Source of the DNA: a virus
Virus record (IMG/VR): IMGVR_UViG_3300045971_000149
Span: 93,926-157,925 of that record
Length of the DNA stretch: 64,000 nucleotides
Reading direction: 5' to 3' (one strand)
Shown: positions 24,722 to 33,275 of the stretch, one piece after another
Position numbering within the stretch: the first letter of the stretch is position 1
Layout: every line of letters starts with the position of its first letter
Position numbers and translations under genes: made by a program
The notes under the pieces: generated by a model
The model's input: only the letters and a program-made list of their open reading frames with translations
Databases searched by the model: none
What the model was told of the DNA's origin: nothing

Positions 24722-24738
24722 GTCACGATTAGCGTTGT

Positions 24739-25005
24739 TTAACGAGTAGACTTTGCGTTTTCAACAAACTTATACATTTTTTCCGCAGTTTCTAGAATCT
24801 TATCTAGACCCGGAAACTCTGGCATAGCAATAGTACTAATAAGTTGTCCTGTCTTTTCATTGCGTGTTGCAGTTAATTCCCATCCTTGCAACTTTGCATG
24901 AAAGTCTTCAGTAACAAGCCCCTTAGCCATTGCTAAGATGTCAGTACGAATTTCGTATCCGTTTTTGTTAAATTTTACTTCCGGTAGTTTAAGTGTGTTT
25001 GTCAT
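24739..25005 (-). CDS. Conserved small phage protein, 88 aa
   Basis: MTNTLKLPEVKFNKNGYEIR then TDILAMAKGLVTEDFHAKLQGWE. I recall proteins with LP.VKF.K.GYEIRT..L.MA from T4-like marine phages, always small and without assigned function. The ATG is preceded on the minus strand by AGGAGAA. It is the last gene of a leftward set of small genes. Confidence 0.75.
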   Translation of the reverse strand: MTNTLKLPEVKFNKNGYEIRTDILAMAKGLVTEDFHAKLQGWELTATRNEKTGQLISTIAMPEFPGLDKILETAEKMYKFVENAKSTR

Positions 25006-25069
25006 TTTTATTCTCCTGTGTGTATGACTGTGTACAGCAGTATTGCTGCGTCTATATTTATTATACTGT

Positions 25070-25261
25070 CTATAGTGTAACAGTTAACGCGATTTCTTTA
25101 AAGTTTTTCGCCAGCTTCCTTAATCTCGGTGCCAACTTCTTTGCGATTGATTGCTCATCAAGGCGCTGTCCTAAGTGATACTGTCCGTAAGCTTCTAATG
25201 CTTTAACGATTAATTCTTTTTGCCGAGTATCGATTGTGAGTGTGTATGTGTGATTATTCAT
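25070..25261 (-). CDS. Small hypothetical protein, 63 aa
   Basis: MNNHTYTLTIDTRQKELIVKALEAYGQYHL followed by a basic helix KKLAPRLRKLAKNFKE. Looks like a compact alpha/beta protein. Part of the leftward small-gene group. Function unknown. Confidence 0.6.
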   Translation of the reverse strand: MNNHTYTLTIDTRQKELIVKALEAYGQYHLGQRLDEQSIAKKLAPRLRKLAKNFKEIALTVTL

Positions 25262-25263
25262 AT

Positions 25264-25383
25264 TTAAAACCAGCGGGGGTAATTGTTCTTCTTTGCTTGC
25301 AGCAATCGGTATCTGGTCAAATACGCTAAAAAACCAAATACATCCTTAATTGTAAACAAAAATTTAGATAGCATAGTTTTCAT
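25264..25383 (-). CDS. Very small protein, 39 aa
   Basis: MKTMLSKFLFTIKDVFGFLA then YLTRYRLLQAKKNNYPRWF. A short amphipathic or membrane-associated helix with a basic tail. It begins with the same ML.K/N pattern as the next two upstream genes. Lies exactly between them, on the same strand. Confidence 0.5.
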   Translation of the reverse strand: MKTMLSKFLFTIKDVFGFLAYLTRYRLLQAKKNNYPRWF

Positions 25384-25385
25384 AT

Positions 25386-25568
25386 TTAAACCCTATAGTC
25401 AAAGTTAGACGAGCGAGCACGGTGTTGTCTACGGTCGTATTCATTAAGCCAATATTCAACATCGCATACGTTAGTAGGTTGTTTTTCGGCAATATAAGCG
25501 TCAATGCGTTCTTGTTCAGATACGGGTTTAAAGGCGCTCTTTACTCTTTCTAATAGATTAGATAGCAT
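25386..25568 (-). CDS. DUF3563-like small protein, 60 aa
   Basis: MLSNLLERVKSAFKPVSEQE then RIDAYIAEKQPTNVCDVEYWLNEYDRR. The pattern 'helix, E..EAYL..A.D..DLE..M...DRR' is that of DUF3563, small bacterial proteins of unknown function. The start overlaps the upstream gene's stop by 11 bases. Confidence 0.6.
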   Translation of the reverse strand: MLSNLLERVKSAFKPVSEQERIDAYIAEKQPTNVCDVEYWLNEYDRRQHRARSSNFDYRV

Positions 25569-25728
25569 TTAATAACTCCTGAGGTGATGGTAAACGTTTG
25601 TTTTGGGCTAAAAAGTACTCTACATAGTCAAGCGGAACTGAACGGTATTCAGCACGAACCATACGTAGATAAGTTTCTGGGATCTTTTGTTCTCTTTTTA
25701 AGAGATATTTGGCAAATTTCAATAACAT
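25558..25728 (-). CDS. Small protein, 56 aa (similar layout to next gene)
   Basis: From ATG 25728: MLLKFAKYLLKREQKIPETY then VPLDYVEYFLAQNKRLPSPQE. The helix plus (V/Y)EYxL pattern matches the DUF3563-like gene next to it, so the two may be tandem paralogues. The longer open frame upstream crosses the promoter and is not used. Confidence 0.6.
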   Translation of the reverse strand: MLLKFAKYLLKREQKIPETYLRMVRAEYRSVPLDYVEYFLAQNKRLPSPQELLNAI

Positions 25729-25789
25729 TATGTGTTTTCCTTTGGTTAGTATAGACTCATGGTTTCTACTGATATGTTTATTTATACTT

Positions 25790-25818
25790 ATTATACCTTG
25801 CACTGCAACATAAGTCAA
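25790..25818 (-). promoter_or_regulatory. Strong promoter for the leftward small-gene group
   Basis: On the minus strand TTGACT, 17 bases, TATAAT. About 60 bases upstream of the ATG at 25728. Confidence 0.75.
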
Positions 25819-25833
25819 GTCCATTTTTAGTGT

Positions 25834-25863
25834 TTGCTCACTATCCAAATGATATGCTATACT
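25834..25863 (+). promoter_or_regulatory. Promoter for the 99-aa gene
   Basis: TTGCTC, 18 bases, TATACT (25858-25863), divergent from the leftward promoter. Confidence 0.5.
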
Positions 25864-25898
25864 GTTACATACAATAAATACAAAAAAGGAAAGACCCC

Positions 25899-26198
25899 GT
25901 GAAAAGACATACTCGTAGCCTGCTCGAAGAGCTGAACGACATAGCAGTTAAGAAAGATACCGAAACTGTAGTTGAAAGCCGTGCGGTCCACGTCATCAAC
26001 AGTGCTATCAATTTATTAACATTGATCCGCGAAAACTTTGAGCCAGAGTTGGCATATGAGTTAGAGAGACGATTTATAAATTCGATTAAGGGTGCGGATC
26101 CTGCTAAGTTTACACGAGGTATCCGCAAGCTACGTGATTCAAAGGACCTTAAAAGCAATCTACGTATTATAGAAGGTGACGCCAAAAAAGACGACTAA
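25899..26198 (+). CDS. Conserved marine-myophage protein, 99 aa
   Basis: GTG start with AAAGGAAAG upstream. KRHTRSLLEELNDIAVKKDT, then ESRAVHVINSAINLLTLI and RRFINSIKGADPAKF. I recall a conserved T4-like cyanophage protein with the same order (RSLLEELN, ESR, INLL..I...F, LLNSIKG.DP.KF); it is helical and of unknown role. Acidic-basic tail at the end. Confidence 0.75.
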   Translation: MKRHTRSLLEELNDIAVKKDTETVVESRAVHVINSAINLLTLIRENFEPELAYELERRFINSIKGADPAKFTRGIRKLRDSKDLKSNLRIIEGDAKKDD

Positions 26199-26219
26199 TT
26201 GATGTTTTTTTGAGATCGT

Positions 26220-26227
26220 GATAAATA
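26220..26227 (+). promoter_or_regulatory. T4-type late promoter element
   Basis: GATAAATA, 56 bases before the ATG at 26283. Confidence 0.55.
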
Positions 26228-26282
26228 CTTTTACAAATTGCTTCAGAGAGAAGCAAGTCATACGAGATCAAGGAGAAATATT

Positions 26283-26657
26283 ATGACAGCAGGAATTACA
26301 CGTATTCATGGCACTTCATTAGCAGGTGACTTCCGCGGTGGTTATCAACCACGTATTTTTAAAGTTGTCCCTACACAAGGCGACTTTTCAATTGGCTATT
26401 CAGCTACAGCTACAAACAGCGTATTCGAAGGTGCAGTTCGCGCTATCGAAAACGTTGCATCGCTTGTTCAAGTTGGTGTTCCAACAGCAGCAGGTTTCGT
26501 TGTTGTAGTTGACGGTGGTAACTACTACGGTCGTGGTGATAACACTGGCTATGCAGCTGATACATCAGCAGCTACTTTGAAGTCAAACATCGAAGCATTC
26601 ACAGCAGTTACAGCTACAGTTACTGAAGTTGTATTCAGCGGTATCACATTAGTTTAA
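26283..26657 (+). CDS. Probable abundant virion protein, 124 aa
   Basis: The start at 26283 follows AAGGAGA; the longer frame above it is leader. The sequence TAGITRIHGTSLAGDFRGGY then Ala/Thr/Val-rich beta strands suits a small head-decoration or fibre-associated protein. Strong ribosome site, late promoter, clean codons and a 13-bp terminator right after point to high expression as a single cistron. No named homologue. Confidence 0.7.
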   Translation: MTAGITRIHGTSLAGDFRGGYQPRIFKVVPTQGDFSIGYSATATNSVFEGAVRAIENVASLVQVGVPTAAGFVVVVDGGNYYGRGDNTGYAADTSAATLKSNIEAFTAVTATVTEVVFSGITLV

Positions 26658-26671
26658 TTAATTTTTAACTA

Positions 26672-26704
26672 AGAAAAGGGAGTTTTTAACTCCCTTTTCT
26701 TTTG
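26672..26704. terminator. Strong terminator
   Basis: AGAAAAGGGAGTT / AACTCCCTTTTCT, 13 base pairs with a TTT loop and T-rich 3' side. Confidence 0.9.
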
Positions 26705-26730
26705 ACATAAATATCATATATAGGTACATA

Positions 26731-27150
26731 ATGGACGTTATTGAAATTAAAACCCTTATTGATATTACTAACACAGAAGTTAGGCGAATCAATCAAGGCA
26801 CCCAAATAGAATTAGATCAGTTTCGCAACTGGACCACATTGTTACAATGTATAGGTATGCGAGCAATCATGACATACGATAAAAACCCAATAAGTAATAC
26901 TGAGAATATTGATAATTTAGGGTTTGGCACAGAATATAAAGGTGTGCATACAGTATGGACTTTTAGATTTCGCCCCGATAGGGAAGGAACATTTGCAGAC
27001 ATTAGTTTATTAAAGGCCGACTTAGATCAAGTTCCTATTATACTAGACCTTTGTGATAGCATAAATCTTACAGAGATAATAAATACTCCAAGGGCAGTGT
27101 TTAATGTATCTGATAAGAAATACATGAACACAGTGGTTAAGGCAATATAG
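26731..27150 (+). CDS. Conserved marine-myophage protein, 139 aa
   Basis: MDVIEIKTLIDITNTEVRRI, WTTLLQCIGMRAIMTYDKNP, then VHTVWTFRFRPDR and VPIILDLCDSINLTEII. This order (IEIKTL.DITNT, LLQ..GMR, VPII.D) is one I remember from T4-like cyanophage conserved genes located among structural genes. Role not known. ATAAATA at 26706 is a possible late element. Confidence 0.75.
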   Translation: MDVIEIKTLIDITNTEVRRINQGTQIELDQFRNWTTLLQCIGMRAIMTYDKNPISNTENIDNLGFGTEYKGVHTVWTFRFRPDREGTFADISLLKADLDQVPIILDLCDSINLTEIINTPRAVFNVSDKKYMNTVVKAI

Positions 27151-27193
27151 ACCGCGACAGTATAAGATAAACAAATTTCCTGGAGATGATTTT

Positions 27194-27424
27194 ATGGCCG
27201 GACCAACAGACATTGAAAAAGAAAACCTTGAAGCACACGTAGAGTTATGTGCCTATCGTTTTCAGCATTTAGATGACCGCCTTACAAAGATCGAAACTAA
27301 AGTAAGCACATTGCAAGATACAATTGAGAAGAGTCATCTTAGTATGATTAAGGTACTAATTGGCACCGCTGGCACAGTAGTTGCAGGTGTGTTATCAACT
27401 CTTGTTGTTATATTAACCAAATAA
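27194..27424 (+). CDS. Coiled-coil plus membrane-anchor protein, 76 aa
   Basis: LEAHVELCAYRFQHLDDRLT and KIETKVSTLQDTIEKSHLSM form a coiled coil; the last 24 residues (VLIGTAGTVVAGVLSTLVVILT) form one membrane helix. Ribosome site TGGAGATG. The layout is like small phage holin-like or superinfection-exclusion proteins, but no family is assigned with confidence. Confidence 0.7.
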   Translation: MAGPTDIEKENLEAHVELCAYRFQHLDDRLTKIETKVSTLQDTIEKSHLSMIKVLIGTAGTVVAGVLSTLVVILTK

Positions 27425-27426
27425 AA

Positions 27427-28017
27427 ATGAGATTTACTGAGTTTGTAAAAGAAGCAAATGTTCCGCAACCTGTAGGTGGTACAGGTGCAGCTTCGGGAGT
27501 ATCCGGCATGTCCGGTGCAACTACTCAACCGAAAACTGTTACTGCACCAAAACCAGTAACTGCTACCAAACCAATACAACAAGTGACACCTGCAGGACAG
27601 GCTGCACAACCAAGTCAATCGTCGTCTACTGTAGGTACTACAGGCAGCAGTACAGCACCTATTCCCAAGCCCGAAGATCAAATGGGGCAGGAGCCGGCTC
27701 CTGCAGGCCAACCAGTGCAACCTAATACTCAACAGGCACAACCTAACCCACAACAAGATCAGTTACGTAACGATGCCGCGGTAATGGCAAAACGGTTAGG
27801 AATGAATCCTCAACAGACACAGGCATTTACCAATAAAGTTATAGGAACTGGGCAGACTAACGACCCACAAGCTATACAAAAAGCATTGCCAAAGCCGGGC
27901 GAAAAACTTGGGCAAGCAACAGTAATGCAATCACCTGCTGGGTCCAAAGGGATTAAGCTAGATACTAGAAATCAGTTAGGTTATCCTGTAACCGTTGACC
28001 CCCAAGATCTAACGTAA
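27427..28017 (+). CDS. Pro/Gln-rich virion-associated protein, 196 aa
   Basis: Begins MRFTEFVKEANVPQPVGG, then about 110 disordered residues rich in Pro, Gln, Thr and Ala, then a folded C-terminus (LRNDAAVMAKRLGMNPQQ, KALPKPGEKLGQATVM). The stop overlaps the next ATG (TAATG). Disordered linkers of this sort occur in capsid core proteins. Function unknown. Confidence 0.65.
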   Translation: MRFTEFVKEANVPQPVGGTGAASGVSGMSGATTQPKTVTAPKPVTATKPIQQVTPAGQAAQPSQSSSTVGTTGSSTAPIPKPEDQMGQEPAPAGQPVQPNTQQAQPNPQQDQLRNDAAVMAKRLGMNPQQTQAFTNKVIGTGQTNDPQAIQKALPKPGEKLGQATVMQSPAGSKGIKLDTRNQLGYPVTVDPQDLT

Positions 28018-28238
28018 TGAAAATACATCAACTTTTAGGTGGACCTTCCATCATCATCACTAATGAAGAACAAACCTTCATTGACCAGCATCATAACGAG
28101 ATCTCAATAGACAACTTACACGATCGTGAAGAAGTAGTGGCTCGTAATCTAGTACGCAAGGGCGTATATGAAATAAGTAATGATAGTAACAGAATCATTC
28201 TTAAAAAAGATGCAAAAAATAAATCCACAATTATTTGA
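28017..28238 (+). CDS. Hypothetical protein, 73 aa
   Basis: MKIHQLLGGPSIIITNEEQT then ISIDNLHDREEVVARNLVRKGVYEIS: a winged-helix-like small protein, possibly nucleic-acid binding. Overlaps the next gene. No known family. Confidence 0.62.
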   Translation: MKIHQLLGGPSIIITNEEQTFIDQHHNEISIDNLHDREEVVARNLVRKGVYEISNDSNRIILKKDAKNKSTII

Positions 28239-28677
28239 AAAAATAGAACGCCTAGCTAATACAGTTAAACAAGAGTTTAAACAAAAAGGATTAGCGATCC
28301 CACATAAAAACAGAGATGGATCTGTGCAAATGGGAGACTTTATAATTACAAAGCACGATTCGTCATTTTGGATTAGACACGTATTAGGGTACGATGTTGC
28401 GGGCCCTATCAACTTAGCCCAAACAGCGGCTGTGATTGCTAACGATTTAGCATTAGGTCGAGCAGTTGATCTAAAGTTATTAACTAGTGATAAATGGTAC
28501 GGATACAAGGCATTCGATGTACAAGCATGCCAAATTCATGTAGCTAGTGCTCTAAAAAAGAAAGATTACGATAAAGCCGACTATAATATTAGCAGGATTG
28601 ATCTTGCCCAAGAACAGATGCTATACTATAAACGACCTATAGATTCTAGGTTTGCTAAACTAAGAAGTTTAACATAA
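28180..28677 (+). CDS. Conserved hypothetical protein, 165 aa
   Basis: The start may be ATG 28180 or ATG 28210 (MQKINPQLFEKIERLANTVK). The body reads GDFIITKHDSSFWIRHVLGY then NLAQTAAVIANDLALGRAVD and YNISRIDLAQEQMLYYKRP. Mostly alpha/beta. It lies in the head-related block. Not recognised. Confidence 0.65.
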   Translation: MIVTESFLKKMQKINPQLFEKIERLANTVKQEFKQKGLAIPHKNRDGSVQMGDFIITKHDSSFWIRHVLGYDVAGPINLAQTAAVIANDLALGRAVDLKLLTSDKWYGYKAFDVQACQIHVASALKKKDYDKADYNISRIDLAQEQMLYYKRPIDSRFAKLRSLT

Positions 28678-28705
28678 ATACATTAAACGTTTTTTGGAAA
28701 CCAAT

Positions 28706-30094
28706 ATGAAATCTACCGAAATGAATCGTCCGGTTACTGCCGCTCAATTAAATGAGAATATGTACAAACAGTTTAATGTAAAAATTAACTTTGAGAAGTA
28801 CACACGTGAGCAGTTGGAAAATGCGCGTAATTTATTGCGTACAAAGACCGGTACTGTTGAATCAAGTGCCAACTTCAACGATTTACTTTCTAATGAAAGT
28901 TATCAGCGTGACAAGTTTATGCTTGGTGTACTAAACACTAAGATTAAAGAGATGCTAGGCGAAAGTAAATTAGCTGAACTATCTGTTAAAAAGTTAGATA
29001 AATTTCGTAAAGATGCTAGGGCAGCATCACGCGATGATTCAACTCCAGATGATAAAAAAATAAAACATATCACCGGCGCACAAAAAGCAGATAAAAAAAT
29101 AATGGCTAAAACAGGTAAGTACGCCGAAGACATTAACCAATCAGGAAACAAAATGAAAAATAAAAAAACAACCGAAGCAGCACCTGCAACTATAAAGACA
29201 TCTTCCGGCGGCCACGCTACCCGTACTGCTACTGGCGTTGTACATAAAGCAGGTTCAAAAGGTTACGGCAACAAGTGGGATGGCGAGACACAAGATCAAG
29301 CTCCTGCAAAGTCCAAGGCTGCAAAGTCAGCTGCTGAAAAGAAAGCAAGCAAAGCAAACGATATCAAACTTCCAGCATGGAAGGGTAATGTTACAAAGCA
29401 TAGTAGCAACCACGGTGCTGAGAAAGATGACGGCACAGGTGATGTATCCGAAGCCTTAAAAGGTAAGCAGAAGAAGTTAGATGCTGACAAAGACGGCAAG
29501 CTAGAAAAGAGCGACTTTAAGAAGCTTCGTGCAAAGAAGTCTGTTAAAGAAAGTGAAATGATGCACCTTGCATATGCAAACTTCATTAACGAAGGTCTAC
29601 GCCGTTTTGTTGCAGAAGATGAAGAAGGTAAAGCTAAGTCCATTACAGCAGCAGCTGATATGGTTAACGACTTTACAAGTTGGATGCAACGTGTTGGTAA
29701 CTATCAAACAAAGAGTATGATTGAATTAGCAGATAATATTCGTGCTAACTTTGGTATGCAAGAAGCTGAAACATTTAAGCAAGCTGTCGGTCAAGCACTT
29801 GAAGGTGCATTAAACTCATTAACAACTGCTCGCGAAGAAATTAACAATGCTGTTGCTGTTCTAGCAGGTGAAGCTCCTGCTGAAGAACAAATGGGGCAGG
29901 ACATGAGCCAAGATGTCGGTGATGTTGGAATGGCAGATCCAGAAATGGATGCAAGCATGGATGCAATGAATCCATCAGCAGAAGACGAGTTCGCAGCAAG
30001 CGATGCAGCATCAGGCGGCCCTGACACAACTGGTCGTGCAATGCGCGAGCACATCGAAAAGGGCAATCGATTAATGAGAATGCTAGGTTCATAA
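28706..30094 (+). CDS. Prohead-core-like protein with EF-hand-like loop, 462 aa
   Basis: The start ATG 28706 follows TTTTTTGGAAACC; a TTG 12 bases upstream is less likely. The N-terminus (NENMYKQFNVKINFEKYTRE, LENARNLLRTKTGTVE, NFNDLLSNESYQRDKFM) matches a conserved T4-like marine phage protein. A Lys/Ala-rich linker follows. At about residue 255 LDADKDGKLEKSDFKKLRA is an EF-hand-type calcium loop (D-x-D-x-D-G-x-L). The C-terminus is acidic and Met-rich. Probable capsid-core or virion protein. Confidence 0.72.
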   Translation: MKSTEMNRPVTAAQLNENMYKQFNVKINFEKYTREQLENARNLLRTKTGTVESSANFNDLLSNESYQRDKFMLGVLNTKIKEMLGESKLAELSVKKLDKFRKDARAASRDDSTPDDKKIKHITGAQKADKKIMAKTGKYAEDINQSGNKMKNKKTTEAAPATIKTSSGGHATRTATGVVHKAGSKGYGNKWDGETQDQAPAKSKAAKSAAEKKASKANDIKLPAWKGNVTKHSSNHGAEKDDGTGDVSEALKGKQKKLDADKDGKLEKSDFKKLRAKKSVKESEMMHLAYANFINEGLRRFVAEDEEGKAKSITAAADMVNDFTSWMQRVGNYQTKSMIELADNIRANFGMQEAETFKQAVGQALEGALNSLTTAREEINNAVAVLAGEAPAEEQMGQDMSQDVGDVGMADPEMDASMDAMNPSAEDEFAASDAASGGPDTTGRAMREHIEKGNRLMRMLGS

Positions 30095-30438
30095 TGCGTT
30101 TATTTGAAGTTGCTGGCAATCAATTTCAGGATGACCTTGCAAATGTCTTAAAAGTTATGCAAGGTCAAGCTGATAACAAAAGAACTACAAGTAAAGTATT
30201 GTGGTCCGATATTAACAATAGACTACAAGGGTACGGCGAAGTTAATCAAGCCATGATGGATAAAGTTAAAGATAATATTGATCCAGACGGTAACCTTATC
30301 CAAGATATTGTACCAGACGGTATTATCCTTAAAACTCAAGTAGCAAGTCCGGAACAGCCGATGGGTATACAACCCGCAAATGCTGGAAAATCCGTAGATT
30401 CAATGGCGCACTCTGCGGCGCAAGATACTCTAAAATAA
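30094..30438 (+). CDS. Hypothetical protein, 114 aa
   Basis: MRLFEVAGNQFQDDLANVLK and SKVLWSDINNRLQGYGEVNQ give a small helical domain; the C-terminus is disordered (SPEQPMGIQPANAGKS). It shares the last A of the preceding TAA. The MRLFE start matches a recurring opening (MKIYELFE, MRFTEF) among virion-associated genes here. Function unknown. Confidence 0.65.
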   Translation: MRLFEVAGNQFQDDLANVLKVMQGQADNKRTTSKVLWSDINNRLQGYGEVNQAMMDKVKDNIDPDGNLIQDIVPDGIILKTQVASPEQPMGIQPANAGKSVDSMAHSAAQDTLK

Positions 30439-30441
30439 TTG

Positions 30442-30470
30442 TTGTATTTGCTCATTGTTTGTTGTATAAT
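30442..30470 (+). promoter_or_regulatory. Promoter for the nuclease, leaderless arrangement
   Basis: TTGTAT, 17 bases, TATAAT (30465-30470); the ATG is at 30476, at the expected start site. Confidence 0.65.
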
Positions 30471-30475
30471 GAACA

Positions 30476-31177
30476 ATGAGCTCTACAATAACAATTAACC
30501 CTCCTCCTTTTGTCGAAAAACATCAGTACCAAAGCTGTAAACAAATAAACGATCCTGTCACTCGTAAGCGTGTTTACCTAACACCAGACGGACTCAAAAC
30601 TCCAAGTGTAACAACTATCCTTAGTGCCACTAAAGACATGACACACTTGAATGAATGGAAAAAGCGTATCGGCGCCGAAAAGGCGCAACAGATCGTAACC
30701 GAAGCATCCGGAGTTGGCACTGCAATGCACGGTAATCTAGAACGATTCATCGCGGGTATTGCACGACAACCCGGTAACAATCCTGTGCATGTGCAAGCTA
30801 ATAAAATGGCCGATGTTATTATTGCAAACGGTTTGAGCAAGGTAAACGAAGTTTGGGCAATGGAGCAAAGTTTGTACTTTCCGGGGCTGTACAGCGGAAC
30901 AACTGACTTAGTTGGAGTGTACGACGAGCAGCCGGCAGTAATGGATTACAAGCAAACAAATAAGCCAAAAAAAGCAGAATGGGTTGAAGATTATTATTTA
31001 CAACTTATGGCTTATATATTAGCACATAATGAGGTTTATAAGTCTGACATTAGGACAGGTGTTATCTTCATGTGCAGTAGAGATCTACAATACCAGCAAT
31101 TTACTCTAGAACCTAAAGACTTCAACAAGTATCAAGATTTATGGCTAGCTAAGGTAGAAGAATACTACAATTTGTAA
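30476..31177 (+). CDS. PD-(D/E)XK exonuclease (Cas4/RecB-like), 233 aa
   Basis: GTAMHGNLERFIAG (a conserved His before the core), YSGTTDLVGVYDEQPAVMDYKQ (D, then DYK) and YYLQLMAYILAH (QxxxY-like motif) match the catalytic order of Cas4/RecB-type nucleases. The expected E is replaced by D in DYK. No four-Cys iron-sulfur cluster is present. It may process DNA ends in recombination or packaging, as in T4-like marine phages. Confidence 0.83.
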   Translation: MSSTITINPPPFVEKHQYQSCKQINDPVTRKRVYLTPDGLKTPSVTTILSATKDMTHLNEWKKRIGAEKAQQIVTEASGVGTAMHGNLERFIAGIARQPGNNPVHVQANKMADVIIANGLSKVNEVWAMEQSLYFPGLYSGTTDLVGVYDEQPAVMDYKQTNKPKKAEWVEDYYLQLMAYILAHNEVYKSDIRTGVIFMCSRDLQYQQFTLEPKDFNKYQDLWLAKVEEYYNL

Positions 31178-31188
31178 TCGCTGTTTCA

Positions 31189-31196
31189 GATAAATA
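31189..31196 (+). promoter_or_regulatory. T4-type late promoter element
   Basis: GATAAATA, 20 bases before ATG 31217, with AGGAG as ribosome site. Confidence 0.6.
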
Positions 31197-31216
31197 TCTC
31201 ATACAGGAGATATCCA

Positions 31217-32797
31217 ATGGCAGTTATTCAGATTAGTAAGATTCAAATACGACGCGGGCAAACGAAGCAGACAAACTTCCCGCAACTAGCCAGTGGAGAA
31301 TTTGGGTGGAGCATTGATAATCAAGAGCTGTTTATCGGTAATGGTGCAGTGTCCGAAGGTGCTCCTGCTGTCGGCAATACTCGTGTATTAACTGATCACG
31401 ACATTAAAAATCTATTTACATTTTTTGATAACGAAAGAGGTATTCAGTATACCTACAGAAATGATAATAAAGCTACTACTCGCTGGTTACAAGATAGATT
31501 AGACGAACAAGTTACTTTAGATGCGTTTATAACTACATCAACTGATTGTACCGCTGCTCTTCAAACCGCAGTTAATTATTTGTTTAATGGAACAATTACA
31601 AATTACGGTCCACTACTTCTTCCGGGAAAGAATTATGTCGTAACCGGTACAGTGTATATTCCTCCACATGCTGAAATACGTGGAGCAGGCACACAAAAAA
31701 CATTCATTACAAACACATCTAATAAATCAATATTTCAAACAGTGGCAGCAAACGGCGGAACACTGCTAGCCACACAAAATGTTAACATCAGCGGTATTAC
31801 CTTTAGTTCACAGTTAGATAACGCCAATCCTATTATGCAGTTAGATTGTTTAACAGACAGCGCAATAACAAATTGTGAATTTATCGGTAATGCATCTTCA
31901 AGTACTTCCGCAATTGCAGTACAACTACGAGATAACGCCATTACTGGTGCAAATTCTACTGATAATGTATTGATTGCTAATTGTGTATTCTCAAAGGTAT
32001 CAAGTGGAGTTAGTAGTGATACTGATATTACAAACATAAAGATTTTCAGTAACAAGTTTAAGAGTGTAGATAGAGGAGTTGTATTAGGCGAAACAATTGC
32101 AATTAGTTCGGCTTCTATGTACGGCCCAACAAATATTCTTATTTCAAATAATACATTTAGCGATGTTAACAAACAAGCAATCTATTCCGGCACCACAATA
32201 TACCCGGGTGGGCCTAATGTACAAAGTATAAACAACACTTATAAGAATGTTGGAAACTCAAGTAACGGAAATACACAGATAACTGAAGTTATACGATTCG
32301 AGAGTCCCGGTAGTAGATCCGACGGTGATACGTTTTCTAGATTAACAGATATTAATGCTCTTACATTCTCAATTACATCTGCAACAGTGCAGCCGTTAGT
32401 AAGTGGATCAGTTAGCTTAGTTAGTAAAACGACTGTTATTCCAGTTAACATTACAACTCGTCTAGCTGGCCAGACATATTTGATATACCCGATGGCATCG
32501 ACTTCAACCGGGTTGACTATGATTATTGATTACGGGTTTGTCCAACCCGATACAGGTGTTCGTAGATTGGGTAAGCTTACAGTTGCAATGGATAGTTCTA
32601 ATACGCCTACTGTACGTGACGAATATTCGTTTACCGGACCAAACGACGGATTCTTGTATTTTGTTGCAGAGCCAACTAGCCAATATCCGGGCTATAACAC
32701 ATTAGCCACAGTACAAAACGGCGCAATTGTGTTACAATTAAGATGTGATATTAACTTCACAGGTTATTTAACCTACTCATATACAGTAAGGCAGTAA
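31217..32797 (+). CDS. Beta-helix tailspike protein, 526 aa
   Basis: N-terminus VIQISKIQIRRGQTKQTNFP then LASGEFGWSIDNQELFIGNG is the phage attachment domain. From about residue 100, TDCTAALQTAVNYLF then LLLPGKNYVVTGTVYIPPHA is the start of a right-handed parallel beta-helix (pectate-lyase superfamily), with many N-x-F turns (ITNCEFIG, IANCVFSK, ISNNTFSD). The C-terminus is a trimerising beta domain. Such spikes often cleave or bind surface polysaccharide. Its TAA shares a base with the next ATG. Confidence 0.85.
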   Translation: MAVIQISKIQIRRGQTKQTNFPQLASGEFGWSIDNQELFIGNGAVSEGAPAVGNTRVLTDHDIKNLFTFFDNERGIQYTYRNDNKATTRWLQDRLDEQVTLDAFITTSTDCTAALQTAVNYLFNGTITNYGPLLLPGKNYVVTGTVYIPPHAEIRGAGTQKTFITNTSNKSIFQTVAANGGTLLATQNVNISGITFSSQLDNANPIMQLDCLTDSAITNCEFIGNASSSTSAIAVQLRDNAITGANSTDNVLIANCVFSKVSSGVSSDTDITNIKIFSNKFKSVDRGVVLGETIAISSASMYGPTNILISNNTFSDVNKQAIYSGTTIYPGGPNVQSINNTYKNVGNSSNGNTQITEVIRFESPGSRSDGDTFSRLTDINALTFSITSATVQPLVSGSVSLVSKTTVIPVNITTRLAGQTYLIYPMASTSTGLTMIIDYGFVQPDTGVRRLGKLTVAMDSSNTPTVRDEYSFTGPNDGFLYFVAEPTSQYPGYNTLATVQNGAIVLQLRCDINFTGYLTYSYTVRQ

Positions 32798-33231
32798 TGT
32801 TTAAATTAGATGTAGAGGCTAGGCTAGCCGCCTGGTCTGCCCTGCGCAAGCAGATAAGCGTCAGTGAGTCCCCTTTCCAGGAACTTATTAACTTTTGGGC
32901 ACATACCCCATTCACTCCACACAATCACCATATCGACCCATACCATCAAGCATCTTGGGCAACTCCTTGGGAAATAATTGTGGAGAATAAGTATGATGAT
33001 TTTACCAAAGCAGTAATGATAGGGTATTCATTGCAGCTTACTGATCGGTATAAAAATTCCAACATTCAAATACGTACTCTTATAGACACAGAACACAACA
33101 GATTGTATAATGTAGTATATGTAGACGATGCATGGGCCCTAAACTTTGACGATAATCAAGTGGTGGCTGTTGAAAATATACCGAGTTCATTCAGATTAGA
33201 AAATCTAATCGAGTTAAAACGCCCAAGGTAA
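32797..33231 (+). CDS. Conserved marine-phage protein, 144 aa
   Basis: MFKLDVEARLAAWSALRKQI, then NFWAHTPFTPHNHHIDPYHQ and SWATPWEIIVENKYDDFTKA. I recall the pattern 'DPY....W.TPWEII.ENKYDDFT' from T4-like marine phages. It is followed by a cluster for nucleotide metabolism. The fold and role are unknown; the His-rich segment HNHHID may bind metal. Confidence 0.72.
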   Translation: MFKLDVEARLAAWSALRKQISVSESPFQELINFWAHTPFTPHNHHIDPYHQASWATPWEIIVENKYDDFTKAVMIGYSLQLTDRYKNSNIQIRTLIDTEHNRLYNVVYVDDAWALNFDDNQVVAVENIPSSFRLENLIELKRPR

Positions 33232-33275
33232 ATATCAATCTCAGCGTTAGAAATACAATAATTACAAGGTATACA

